Below, in pieces: positions 50,008 through 58,746 of a stretch of 64,000 bases of DNA (position 1 is its first letter; the number at the start of each line of letters is the position of its first letter). The stretch comes from Geomonas azotofigens (GTDB lineage Bacteria; Desulfobacterota; Desulfuromonadia; Geobacterales; Geobacteraceae): positions 186,001-250,000 of the forward strand of contig NZ_JAHLME010000003.1 of NCBI RefSeq assembly GCF_018919395.1. Reading direction: 5' to 3'. A program made the position numbers and the translations under genes. The notes below the pieces were generated by a model. That model saw only the letters and a list, made by a program, of their open reading frames with translations. It was not told the DNA's origin and made no database searches.

Positions 50008-51881
50008 GACTGGTCCCCTCCCTTAGGCGCCGGAATCAGTACCAGCGTTGCATATCCCTGCAGGCGCCAGAATTTCTCGGTGTCGAGCTTCGCTGTGCCG
50101 GAACCGCCGTACTCGACCCGTTCACTGCTCCAGAGTACCTCCCAGGCGCGCCCCAGCGGGGGCGCCAGCATCGGCTCGGGGATCGGCACCAGGTGCTGTT
50201 CACGCCCGAGGTTCACCAGCACCAGGCGCTGTTCCTCGTCAAGGAAGTAGCGCAGCAGAAAGCCCGAAACCCCGAGTACTGCCCCCTCGATGTGGCAGGC
50301 GTAGCCACGGCTAAAGACCGGGTCCTCCCGTCTCAGGCGGATCAGGTCGCGGTAGAGCGCGTAGACCTTGCCGTGGCGCTCGCGCTCCCTCAGGTCGAGG
50401 CGCGACTGCTGGAAGGTCTCCAGTTCGTAGGGCTTGTCGATGGTGTCGATCACCTCGGGGGAATCGACGTTGGTGAACTGCTTCAGGAACTCGATGCGGC
50501 CGGCGTGGACCTGCTGCGAGGTCTCCCGGCTTAAGTCGGCGAAGTACAGGAACGGCGCGCTGGCGGCGAACTCCTGCCCCTGGAAGATCATGGGGGTCTG
50601 GGGCATGAGGAACAGCACGGCGGTCATGGCCCTTAGTGCCGCCGGGTTGGTCAGCCGGTCGATGCGGATGCCCCAGGCGGAGTTGCCGATCTGGTCGTGG
50701 TTCTGAATGTAGTTGATGTAGCTGCTGGGGTTGTTCCCCATGGTGGGGGAGCCGCGCAGTTTCCCCTGCCAGAAGTAGAACTGCCCCTGGTACAGGTAGC
50801 TCCACTTGGCGCAGGAGATCATTTCCTGGGGGGAGCCGAAGTATTCGGAGTAGTAGGCGTCGTGGTAGCCGGTGAGGGCGACGTGGGCGCTGTGGTGGAA
50901 GTCGTCGTTCCAGACCGCGTCCATGCCGAAGCCCCCTTCCTCCCTGGGGCGCAGGCAGCGGTAGTCCTGGTCCTCGTTCTCGGCCACCAGCAGCAGGCGG
51001 CGCTGGCCGGCGCGTTCACGGGCCCGGCTGGTGATGTCCCCCAGGATATGGATCTCCGAGTTGTCGATGATGGCGTGGGTGGCGTCGAAGCGCAGGCCGT
51101 CCAGGTGGAACTCCTCGATCCAGTAGGCCGCGTTGGTGATGAAGAACTCGCGCACAGCTTCGTTGTGCCTGCCGTCAAAATTCATCACCTTGCCCCAGTC
51201 GCTTTCGTTCTCGCCGTAATAGTATTCGGAGAAGCGAGCCAGGTAGTTCCCCTCCGGGCCGAAGTGGTTGTAGACCACGTCCAGCAGGACGCCCAGGCCA
51301 AGGCCATGGGCGCGGTCAACGAAGCTGCGCATTTCGTCGGGCGTGCCGTAGAGCCGGGTGGGGGCGAAGTGGTTGACCCCGTCGTACCCCCAGCCGAACC
51401 TGCCGGGAAAGTCCGCCACCGGCATCACCTCGACCATCGTTATGCCGAGATTCTTGAGCGCCGGGAGCTGCTCCTCGGCGGCCCGCCAGGTCCCTTCCAT
51501 GGTGAAGGTGCCCAGGTGCAGCTCGTAGATGACGTGCCCCTCGCGCTCCACCCCCGGCCACCCCTCGTCGCTCCAGGCGAAGCTTGCGGGATCGACCACC
51601 TGGGAGGGGCCGTGCGGGCCTTCGGGCTGGAAACGGGACGCCGGGTCGGGGAAGCTCTCGCCGCCGTCCAGGCGGTAGCGGTAACGCGAGCCGACCTGCG
51701 CCTCGCGGCAGACCCCGGAAAAATACCCTTCCTCCTCGGGGGCGAGTCCGGTCGCCTGCAACTCGGGGGAACCCTCGAGCACCACCTCCACCTCCCGGTG
51801 CCCGGGAGCCCAGACCCGGAAATGCGCCCCTTGCGTCGTTATTTCCGCCCCGATCGGCATCCGTCTCTGAACCGCTGCCAT
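50004..51881 (-). CDS. treZ: Malto-oligosyltrehalose trehalohydrolase
   Basis: This 625-residue GH13 enzyme has an N-terminal beta-sandwich (GAHFRVWAPGHREVEVVLEG). The (beta/alpha)8 barrel carries LLDVVYNHFGPEGN, LDGLRFDATHAI (nucleophile Asp), LLVAENEDQDYR (acid/base Glu) and YIQNHDQIGNSAWG (third carboxylate). This set matches TreZ, which releases trehalose from maltooligosyl-trehalose. The usual partner TreY is not in the window. I chose ATG 51881 after GGGAGGGG; 51920 would add a non-conserved stretch. Trehalose formation as a compatible solute is inferred. Confidence 0.93.
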   Translation of the reverse strand: MAAVQRRMPIGAEITTQGAHFRVWAPGHREVEVVLEGSPELQATGLAPEEEGYFSGVCREAQVGSRYRYRLDGGESFPDPASRFQPEGPHGPSQVVDPASFAWSDEGWPGVEREGHVIYELHLGTFTMEGTWRAAEEQLPALKNLGITMVEVMPVADFPGRFGWGYDGVNHFAPTRLYGTPDEMRSFVDRAHGLGLGVLLDVVYNHFGPEGNYLARFSEYYYGENESDWGKVMNFDGRHNEAVREFFITNAAYWIEEFHLDGLRFDATHAIIDNSEIHILGDITSRARERAGQRRLLLVAENEDQDYRCLRPREEGGFGMDAVWNDDFHHSAHVALTGYHDAYYSEYFGSPQEMISCAKWSYLYQGQFYFWQGKLRGSPTMGNNPSSYINYIQNHDQIGNSAWGIRIDRLTNPAALRAMTAVLFLMPQTPMIFQGQEFAASAPFLYFADLSRETSQQVHAGRIEFLKQFTNVDSPEVIDTIDKPYELETFQQSRLDLRERERHGKVYALYRDLIRLRREDPVFSRGYACHIEGAVLGVSGFLLRYFLDEEQRLVLVNLGREQHLVPIPEPMLAPPLGRAWEVLWSSERVEYGGSGTAKLDTEKFWRLQGYATLVLIPAPKGGDQS

Positions 51882-52102
51882 CGCCCCTCCCGAGCCGTGA
51901 GTGTCCTGAAAAATTAACACGCTTTAAAATAACACACTCCGCGAATTTTAAAACCGAAGCGGCGGCACGCCGTCTTCATGTGCCTTGGTTCCTGTCGCTG
52001 GAAAGTCGCCAGCGACGCAACTGCTCGGGGCGGGAGGGGAGGCGATGAGCCCCATCTCCGCCATCTTACTGGGGGAAAGAGCGATTTTTTGCGGCAGGTG
52101 GT

Positions 52103-52130
52103 TTGACAGAAAAACCGTCACTGTTAGTAT
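52103..52130 (+). promoter_or_regulatory. Candidate sigma-70 promoter for the 52.2-62.9 kb gene cluster
   Basis: TTGACA (52103-52108), 16-base spacer, TAGTAT (52125-52130) in an AT-rich island. About 85 bases of leader follow, with an inverted pair TTAAT/ATTAA at 52140-52157. Confidence 0.6.
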
Positions 52131-52214
52131 TGAGTTTTGTTAATTTGAATCTATTAACTTGCTGCTAATTAGATGACCGCTACCGCAGATATCTCACCCC
52201 TCAGGGAGGATCCT

Positions 52215-53336
52215 ATGTCAGGGAGCGTTCTTATCACGGGTGGGGCCGGATTCATCGGTTCCCACCTGGCGGACGAACTGCTGCGTCACGGCTACCGGGT
52301 GCGCGTGCTGGACAGCCTGGTGCCGCAGGTTCACGGCCCCGATGCCGGCCGCCCGGCGTACCTCGATCCGGAGGTCGAGCTGATCAAGGGGGACGTGCGT
52401 GACCCGGCGGCGGTGCAAAAGGCGCTGGCCGGCACCGAGGCGGTGTTCCACTTCGCCGCCATGGTGGGGGTAGGGCAGAGCATGTACGAGATCGAGCGCT
52501 ACACCTCGGTGAACAACTGCGGCACGGCGGTGCTGCTCGAGGCGATGGCGCAGGTCCGCGGTGAGCGCAAGTTGATCGTGGCCTCCAGCATGAGTATCTA
52601 CGGGGAAGGACGCTACCGGGACGGCAGCGGGGCGTACTACGACGACGTGAGACGGGAGGTAGGCCAGTTGCAGGTGGGGAACTGGGAGCCGCTGCTTGGA
52701 GATCGCGAGCCGCTCATTCCGGTCCCGACACCGGAAGAGAAAGCCCCGTCGCTCGCCTCGGTGTACGCCCTCTCAAAGTACGACCAGGAACGCATGGCGC
52801 TCATCGTCGGGGGATGCTACCGGATCCCGGTGATCGCGCTGCGCTTTTTCAACGTCTATGGCACCAGGCAGGCGCTTTCCAACCCCTACACCGGGGTGCT
52901 GGCCATCTTCGCCTCCCGGCTCATGAACGGCAACCCGCCGCGCATCTTCGAAGACGGTCGGCAGCAGCGCGATTTCGTCAGCGTGCACGACGTGGTCACC
53001 GCCTGCCGGCTGGCGCTGGAGGTGGACCAGCAGAAACAGCAGCTCTTCAACATAGGAAGCGGCGCCAACATCTCCGTGCTGCAGGTGCTGGAGCGCTTCT
53101 GCCAGGTGCTCAACATGGACTCCGTCGAGCCCGAGATCACCGGCAGCTACCGCGCCGGCGACATCCGCCACTGCTTCGCCGATATCAGCAGCGCCCGGGA
53201 GGTGCTGGGCTACGTCCCCAGGGTCAACTTCGAGGAGGGGCTCAGGGAGTTGGCGGGATGGCTGGAGGGTGAGGTGGCGATAGACCGGGTCGCCCAGGCG
53301 CACGCTGAGCTGGCCCAACGGGGACTGACACTATGA
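52215..53336 (+). CDS. NAD-dependent epimerase/dehydratase, first gene of the glycoside cluster
   Basis: The 373-residue extended SDR has GGAGFIGSHLADELL near residue 10 and the catalytic tyrosine in VYALSKYDQE (YxxxK), preceded by VASSMSIYGEG (Ser). The substrate-binding lobe has an FNVYGTRQALSNPYTGV loop and a DFVSVHDVV segment, like UDP-glucose 4-epimerase or dTDP-sugar dehydratases. Unlike the 764 epimerase it has an intact YxxxK. GGGAGG lies five bases before the ATG. Its stop overlaps the next start (ATGA). It probably supplies a nucleotide sugar for the cluster's glycosyltransferases. Confidence 0.9.
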   Translation: MSGSVLITGGAGFIGSHLADELLRHGYRVRVLDSLVPQVHGPDAGRPAYLDPEVELIKGDVRDPAAVQKALAGTEAVFHFAAMVGVGQSMYEIERYTSVNNCGTAVLLEAMAQVRGERKLIVASSMSIYGEGRYRDGSGAYYDDVRREVGQLQVGNWEPLLGDREPLIPVPTPEEKAPSLASVYALSKYDQERMALIVGGCYRIPVIALRFFNVYGTRQALSNPYTGVLAIFASRLMNGNPPRIFEDGRQQRDFVSVHDVVTACRLALEVDQQKQQLFNIGSGANISVLQVLERFCQVLNMDSVEPEITGSYRAGDIRHCFADISSAREVLGYVPRVNFEEGLRELAGWLEGEVAIDRVAQAHAELAQRGLTL

Positions 53337-55399
53337 GCCGGCCGGGTGTGGAGTCGCTGCCGGAGAAGTTCGGCATGGTCGAATGGTTCCGTCCCGGCGA
53401 GCGGGAGCGGGTGGAGCGGGTCCTTGCCGACATGAAGAAGCTCGGGGCGAAGCGGTTGCGCACCGGCATCTCCTGGGCCGACTGGTACACGAGCGAGGGG
53501 CGGGAGTGGTACGACTGGCTGGTGCCGCGCCTTTCCCGCGAGGTGGAGCTCCTTCCCTGCGTGCTCTACACGCCGCCGTCCATCGGCATCGAACCGAAGA
53601 CCTCCTCCCCGCCGAAAAGGGGCAGGGATTACGCCGATTTCATCGATCTCTTCATCACCGCCTTCGGAGAGCACTTCGAGTACGTGGAACTTTGGAACGA
53701 GCCCAACAACTTAAGCGAATGGGACTGGACCCTGGACCCGCACTGGACCGGCTTCGGCGAGATGATCGGGGCGGCGGCCTACTGGGCCAGGAAGCGCGGC
53801 AAGAAGACCGTGCTCGGCGGGATGAGCCCCATCGACGGGCACTGGCTCTGCCGCATGTTCGACTTGGGGGTGATGGAGTACATCGACGTGGTGGGGATCC
53901 ACGGCTTCCCCGACATCTTCGACTACACCTGGAAGGGGTGGGGGAGAAATATCGCGATGGTGCGTGAGATCCTCGACGAACACGGCGCCCCCTGCGAGAT
54001 CTGGGTCACCGAGGCGGGCTTCTCCACCTGGCAGCACGACGAGTTCAAGCAGGCCCGGGTCTTCCTGGAGTTCCTGGAGGCGCCGGCGCAGCGCCTGTAC
54101 TGGTACGGCGCCGACGACCTGGACCCGGGGCTGGCCGCGGTGGACCGGTTCCACCTGGACGAGCGTGAATACTATTTCGGCTTTCGCAAGGCGGACGGCA
54201 CACCCAAGCTGCTCTACCGCCTGCTCGAGGAGGGGAAGGTGACGGCCCTGAAAAAGGTCGGGGAAGTGGCGACGGCGGCACCGGTGCAGATCGGTGCAAC
54301 CGGGGACAGGGCGATCCTGGTCACCGGCGGCGCCGGCTTCATCGGCACCAACCTGGTGCACCGCCTGACCCGCGAGGGAAAAAGGGTCATCGTCTACGAC
54401 AACCTGTCGCGCCCCGGCGTGGAGGAGAACCTCCTTTGGCTCAAGGAGAACTGCGGCGACCGGCTCGAGGTTAGGATAGCGGACACCAGGAACCACCTGG
54501 CGCTGCACGACGCCATCGCCCAGTGCTCCCACGTGTTCCACTTCGCCGCCCAGGTCGCCGTCACCACCAGCATCGACAACCCGGCCGCCGATTTCGCCAT
54601 CAACGGGCAGGGGACCTTCGCCCTTTTGGAGGCGATCCGCACCGCGAAGGAGCGTCCCTCGCTGCTGTTCACCTCGACCAACAAGGTCTATGGCGGCATC
54701 GAGGGGTGCCGCATCCGCAAAAACGGCACCCGCTACCAGCCGCTCGACCCGGAGCTCAGGCGCTACGGCTTCGGCGAGGGGACACCGCTTGATTTCCTGA
54801 GTCCCTACGGCTGCTCCAAGGGGTGCGCCGACCAGTACGTGCTCGACTACGCCCGCAGCTTCGGCATCAGCGCCGCCGTGTTCCGGATGAGCTGCATCTA
54901 CGGGCCGCACCAGTATGGCACCGAGGACCAGGGGTGGGTGGCACACTTCGCCATCCAGACGCTGAAGGGTGAGCCGATCACCCTCTACGGCGACGGCTAC
55001 CAGGTGCGCGACCTCCTCTTCGTCGAGGACCTGGTCGACGCCATGTGCCGCGCCGCGGCGGTGATGCCGGAGATCTCCGGCCAGGCCTTCAACATCGGGG
55101 GCGGCCCGGAACGCGCCGCGAGCCTTTTGGAGCTTTTGGACCTGCTGCGCGACCTGCACGGCTCCCTGCCCCCGATCAGCTTCGACGACTGGCGCACCGG
55201 GGACCAGCGCTACTACGTCTCCGACACCAGGAAATTCGCCGCGGCGACCGGGTGGACCCCACGGCACTCGGTGCGGGAGGGGGTGGAGCGGCTTTACCGC
55301 TGGCTGTGCCAGTCGATGGGTACGCCGCCGCGCGGCGCCGAGAGCGCCATAGATGGGAAGAGAAAAAGCTACCCGGCTTCGGCAGTGGAGGCGATGTGA
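53333..55399 (+). CDS. Fusion of a clan-A glycoside hydrolase-like domain and an extended-SDR epimerase
   Basis: The 688-residue protein joins two enzymes. Residues about 1-315 are a (beta/alpha)8 barrel with both catalytic glutamates of GH clan A: acid/base in ELWNEPNN (NEP motif, near 121) and nucleophile in IWVTEAGFSTW (near 226). Residues about 322-670 form an extended SDR with ILVTGGAGFIGTNLVHRL, TSTNKVYGG (Ser/Thr), SPYGCSKGCAD (YxxxK) and MSCIYGPHQYG. The SDR half closely resembles CDP-paratose 2-epimerase/RfbE-like enzymes. Fusion in one chain suggests that a sugar freed or reshaped by the barrel is handled with the epimerase, or that the barrel binds the nascent glycan. I know of no description of this combination. 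No signal peptide, so it is cytosolic. Confidence 0.88.
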   Translation: MSRPGVESLPEKFGMVEWFRPGERERVERVLADMKKLGAKRLRTGISWADWYTSEGREWYDWLVPRLSREVELLPCVLYTPPSIGIEPKTSSPPKRGRDYADFIDLFITAFGEHFEYVELWNEPNNLSEWDWTLDPHWTGFGEMIGAAAYWARKRGKKTVLGGMSPIDGHWLCRMFDLGVMEYIDVVGIHGFPDIFDYTWKGWGRNIAMVREILDEHGAPCEIWVTEAGFSTWQHDEFKQARVFLEFLEAPAQRLYWYGADDLDPGLAAVDRFHLDEREYYFGFRKADGTPKLLYRLLEEGKVTALKKVGEVATAAPVQIGATGDRAILVTGGAGFIGTNLVHRLTREGKRVIVYDNLSRPGVEENLLWLKENCGDRLEVRIADTRNHLALHDAIAQCSHVFHFAAQVAVTTSIDNPAADFAINGQGTFALLEAIRTAKERPSLLFTSTNKVYGGIEGCRIRKNGTRYQPLDPELRRYGFGEGTPLDFLSPYGCSKGCADQYVLDYARSFGISAAVFRMSCIYGPHQYGTEDQGWVAHFAIQTLKGEPITLYGDGYQVRDLLFVEDLVDAMCRAAAVMPEISGQAFNIGGGPERAASLLELLDLLRDLHGSLPPISFDDWRTGDQRYYVSDTRKFAAATGWTPRHSVREGVERLYRWLCQSMGTPPRGAESAIDGKRKSYPASAVEAM

Positions 55400-56370
55400 T
55401 GAGCGAGATGATGCAGGCGGCGGTGATCACCGGACCGGGCGAGGCCGCCGTGGAGTTGGTGCCCCGTCCGGAACCGCAGGCGGGAGAGGTGCTGGTGGCC
55501 CTGGAGGGATGCGGCGTCTGCGCCTCGAACCTCCCCTTGTGGCAGGGGCGCAGCTGGTTCAATTACCCGGCCCTTCCCGGCGCACCCGGGCACGAGGGGT
55601 GGGGGAGGGTGCGGGCCCTGGGAGAAGGGGTGCAGGGAGTGCGGATCGGCGACCGGGTCACCTTTCTCTCCTACAACGCCTACGCCCAGTACGACCTGGT
55701 GCGGGATGACGCCCTGGTGAAGATCCCGGCCTCGCTGGACGGGCAGCCTTTCCCGGGCGAGCCGGTCGGCTGCGCCATGAATGTGTTCCGGCGCTCCGCC
55801 ATCGAACCGGGGCAGACCGTGGCGCTGATCGGCGCCGGCTTTTTGGGCGCCATCTTCACCGCGCTCGCCACGGCGCGCGGCGCGCACGTGATCGCCATCT
55901 CCCGCCGCGGCTTCGCGCTGGAGCTCGCCAGGCGCTGCGGCGCCGAGGAGACCGTGGTCCTGGACGAGCACCAGCGGGTCATGGACCGGGTGCGGCAGTT
56001 GGCCGGGGAGCGCGGCTGCGACCGGGTCGTGGAGGCCACCGGGCACCAGTGGCCGCTGGATCTCGCCGGGGAACTGGTGCGGGAAGGGGGCAAGATCGTC
56101 ATCGCCGGCTACCACCAGGACGGGCTGCGCCAGGTAAACGTCCAGCTCTGGAACTGGAAGGGGATCGACGTCATCAACGCGCACGAGCGCGACCCGCGCG
56201 TCTACCTGGAGGGGATGCGCGCCGGCATTGCCGCGGTCGAGTCGAGGATGTTCCCGCTCAAGGAGCTGATCACCCACAGTTTCGGCCTCGACGAACTGGG
56301 GCGCGCCTACCAGGCGCTGGAAGGGCGTCCCGACGGCTTCCTGAAAGGGATGATCCGCATCGAGCATTAG
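55399..56370 (+). CDS. Medium-chain zinc-type dehydrogenase, short form
   Basis: The 323-residue MDR protein has catalytic zinc ligands in EGCGVCASNLPLW and APGHEGWGRV, and the Rossmann motif ALIGAGFLGAIF near residue 150 (GAGFLG). The structural-zinc four-cysteine lobe is absent, as in sorbitol-type or bacterial secondary-alcohol and sugar dehydrogenases. It may oxidise or reduce a secondary hydroxyl of a sugar or cyclitol. The start overlaps the fusion gene's stop (ATGA). The next gene encodes a Gfo/Idh/MocA oxidoreductase; the pair of dehydrogenases is typical of unusual-sugar or aminocyclitol pathways. Confidence 0.88.
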   Translation: MSEMMQAAVITGPGEAAVELVPRPEPQAGEVLVALEGCGVCASNLPLWQGRSWFNYPALPGAPGHEGWGRVRALGEGVQGVRIGDRVTFLSYNAYAQYDLVRDDALVKIPASLDGQPFPGEPVGCAMNVFRRSAIEPGQTVALIGAGFLGAIFTALATARGAHVIAISRRGFALELARRCGAEETVVLDEHQRVMDRVRQLAGERGCDRVVEATGHQWPLDLAGELVREGGKIVIAGYHQDGLRQVNVQLWNWKGIDVINAHERDPRVYLEGMRAGIAAVESRMFPLKELITHSFGLDELGRAYQALEGRPDGFLKGMIRIEH

Positions 56371-56383
56371 GAAAGGGGAAGGG

Positions 56384-57385
56384 ATGAAGAAGAAACAGGC
56401 ATTACCGAGGCTCGGCTTTCTCGGCACCGGCTGGATCGGCCGGCACAGGATGGAGGCCATCGTGAAAAGCGGGGAGGCCGAGGTGGCCGCCATCGCGGAC
56501 CCCTGCCCCGAGAACGCCCGGGACGCGGGGACGCTCGCTCCGGAGGCGCCGATCGTGGAGTCGCTGGAGGAGCTGCTCGAACTCGACCTGGACGGCGTGG
56601 TCATCGCGACACCGAGCGCGGGACATTGCTACCAGTCGCTGCGCGCCCTGGACCGCGGCCTGGCCGTTTTCTGCCAGAAGCCCCTGGGGAGAAACGCGGA
56701 GGAGGCGCGGCTCGTGGTGGGGGCGGCGCGGGCGGTGAACCGGCTCCTCGGGGTCGATTTCTCCTACCGTTACACCGACGCCATCCAGAAGATGCACCAG
56801 CTGGTGAGTTCGGGCGAGCTGGGGCAGGTCTACGCCGCCGACCTCGTCTTCCATAACGCCTACGGCCCCGACAAGGACTGGTTTTACGACCCGGAGCTCT
56901 CCGGCGGCGGATGCCTCATGGATCTGGGCAGCCACCTGGTCGACCTTGCCCTCTGGTTCTTCGGCTACCCCCAGGTGCGCAGCGTCTCCAGCTCGATCTT
57001 CGCCGGCGGTGAGCGGCTGAAGGTCGGTTCCGGCAAGGTCGAGGACTACGCCGTGGTCTCCCTGGTGCTTGAGGACGGTCACGCGGTGCGGGTGGCCTGC
57101 TCCTGGAACGTCTCGGCGGGACGCGACGCGGTGATCGAATCGAGTTTCTACGGCACCCACGGCGGCGTGAGCTTCAAGAACGTGCAAGGTTCCTTCTACG
57201 ACTTCGTGGCGGAGCGTTTCCGCGGTACCTCGTCGGAAACCATCGCCGCCCCCCCGGATGAGTGGGGGGGGAGGTGCGCCGTCGCCTGGGCGCGCCAGTT
57301 GAGATTAGGAGGGAACGGCTTCGATCCTCAGGCGGAGCAACTGGTCCGGGTGGCCGAGGTGCTCGACGCCGCCTACGGCAGATGA
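56384..57385 (+). CDS. Gfo/Idh/MocA family oxidoreductase
   Basis: The 333-residue protein has an N-terminal NAD(P)-binding fold (LGFLGTGWIGRHRMEAIVKS), the KPLGRN-type motif in VFCQKPLGRNAEEA (EKP position, here QKP) and a C-terminal substrate domain with GGGCLMDLGSHLVDLALWFFG, which provides the DxxxHxxD catalytic region. It probably acts on a nucleotide sugar, a sugar acid or an inositol. The usual Glu of the EKP motif is Gln, which may affect cofactor binding. GAAAGGGGAAGGG precedes the ATG. Confidence 0.9.
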   Translation: MKKKQALPRLGFLGTGWIGRHRMEAIVKSGEAEVAAIADPCPENARDAGTLAPEAPIVESLEELLELDLDGVVIATPSAGHCYQSLRALDRGLAVFCQKPLGRNAEEARLVVGAARAVNRLLGVDFSYRYTDAIQKMHQLVSSGELGQVYAADLVFHNAYGPDKDWFYDPELSGGGCLMDLGSHLVDLALWFFGYPQVRSVSSSIFAGGERLKVGSGKVEDYAVVSLVLEDGHAVRVACSWNVSAGRDAVIESSFYGTHGGVSFKNVQGSFYDFVAERFRGTSSETIAAPPDEWGGRCAVAWARQLRLGGNGFDPQAEQLVRVAEVLDAAYGR

Positions 57386-57399
57386 TCAAGGTAAACCGG

Positions 57400-57598
57400 T
57401 AAATAGATACACCGATACAGCGATACGACGATACGCCGCGCCAGGCGGCGCTGCAGCAAGCCCCCCGGCTTCAGCCGGGCATGGGAGCGGCTGTCGCGCC
57501 GCCTGAAACGGCCGCTTCATCTCATGAGATGAAGAGGGCTTAGTGGCTAATATTTCGACCGATTCTTTAACCACGCTCCATCCTGGGATTTTTTATTC
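57400..57598. other. Intergenic gap in the glycoside cluster with short repeats
   Basis: It holds near-tandem CGATAC units (57405-57440), a hairpin CCCCCGGCTTCAGCCGGG (57462-57479) and a perfect 20-bp palindrome CTTCATCTCATGAGATGAAG (57515-57534). The gap may house a second promoter for the glycosyltransferase genes. Confidence 0.6.
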
Positions 57599-58744
57599 AT
57601 GAACAAAGCCGTTCCCCCCACAGCTGCAAACGATGCTCCCCTTGCCGGTGCACCGGGATTGATACTGATGACGGCCGATCCCATCGGGGGGGTCTGGAAC
57701 TACGTCCTGGAACTTTGCCGCGGACTGGCCCCCCACGGGGTCAACATCGCCCTCGCCACCATGGGGCGCCCCCTTTCCCCGGGGCAGCGCCGGGAGGTGG
57801 CGGACGAGGCCAACGTCACCCTGTTCGAGAGCGGGTACCGGTTGGAGTGGATGGACGACCCCTGGGTCGACGTGGAGAAGAGCGGCGAGTGGCTCCTGGC
57901 CCTTGAGGCGGAGCTCAAGCCCGACCTGGTGCACCTAAACGGCTACGTCCATGCCGCGCTCCCCTGGCGCAGCCCGTGCCTGGTCGTGGCCCACTCCTGC
58001 GTCCTCTCCTGGTGGGAAGCGGTGCGCGGCGAGCAGGCGCCGCAGCGGCTGGACGACTACCGGGCCCGGGTCTCCCGGGGGCTGGCCGCTGCCGACCTGG
58101 TGGCCGCCCCCTCCTCGGCGATGCTCGACTGCATCAGGAGGCTTTACCTGCCGCTCCCCGACGCGCAGGTGGTCTACAACGCCCGCGGTCGCACCCGGTT
58201 TCGTCCCGGCATGAAGGAGGATTTCATCCTCTCGGTGGGGCGGGTCTGGGACGAGGCCAAGAACATCGGCGCCCTGGTGCGTAACGCTTACGATCTCCCC
58301 TGGCCGGTGTACGTGGCGGGTGAGATCAACCAACCCGGCGGCGGGGCGGCCAACGTCGATGGTGTGAACCGGCTCGGCTTCCTGGCCCCGGAATCGCTGG
58401 CACCCTGGTATGCCGCCGCCGCCATCTACGTGCTCCCGGCGCGCTACGAGCCTTTCGGCCTCACCGTTCTCGAGGCGGCCCAATCCGGCTGCGCCCTGGT
58501 GCTCGGTGACATCCCCAGCCTGCGCGAGCTCTGGGATGGCGCGGCCCTCTTCGTCGACCCGGAGTCGGCCATGGACCTGCAGAAGCAGCTGCGGGCCCTC
58601 TGCGCCGACCGCAACCGCCAGGCGAGCTTGAGGGAGAAGGCGCTGGAGCGAAGCCGCAGCTTCTCCGCCGCCAAGATGACTGACGGCTACCTCGATCTCT
58701 ACAGTCGGCTGCGCGGCGGCAGCGCTCCCCGGGAGGAAGGCTGA
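57599..58744 (+). CDS. Glycosyltransferase family 4
   Basis: The 381-residue GT-B enzyme has an N-terminal acceptor domain (PIGGVWNYVLELCRGLAPHGV) and a C-terminal donor domain with FILSVGRVWDEAKNIGAL and the E-x7-E motif in YEPFGLTVLEAAQSG (both glutamates present). It transfers a sugar to an acceptor at the cytosolic face of the membrane. It starts the second half of the cluster, after a 213-base gap, and is followed within three bases by the first CgeB-like gene. The ribosome-binding site before ATG 57599 is weak. Confidence 0.9.
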   Translation: MNKAVPPTAANDAPLAGAPGLILMTADPIGGVWNYVLELCRGLAPHGVNIALATMGRPLSPGQRREVADEANVTLFESGYRLEWMDDPWVDVEKSGEWLLALEAELKPDLVHLNGYVHAALPWRSPCLVVAHSCVLSWWEAVRGEQAPQRLDDYRARVSRGLAAADLVAAPSSAMLDCIRRLYLPLPDAQVVYNARGRTRFRPGMKEDFILSVGRVWDEAKNIGALVRNAYDLPWPVYVAGEINQPGGGAANVDGVNRLGFLAPESLAPWYAAAAIYVLPARYEPFGLTVLEAAQSGCALVLGDIPSLRELWDGAALFVDPESAMDLQKQLRALCADRNRQASLREKALERSRSFSAAKMTDGYLDLYSRLRGGSAPREEG

Positions 58745-58746
58745 CC

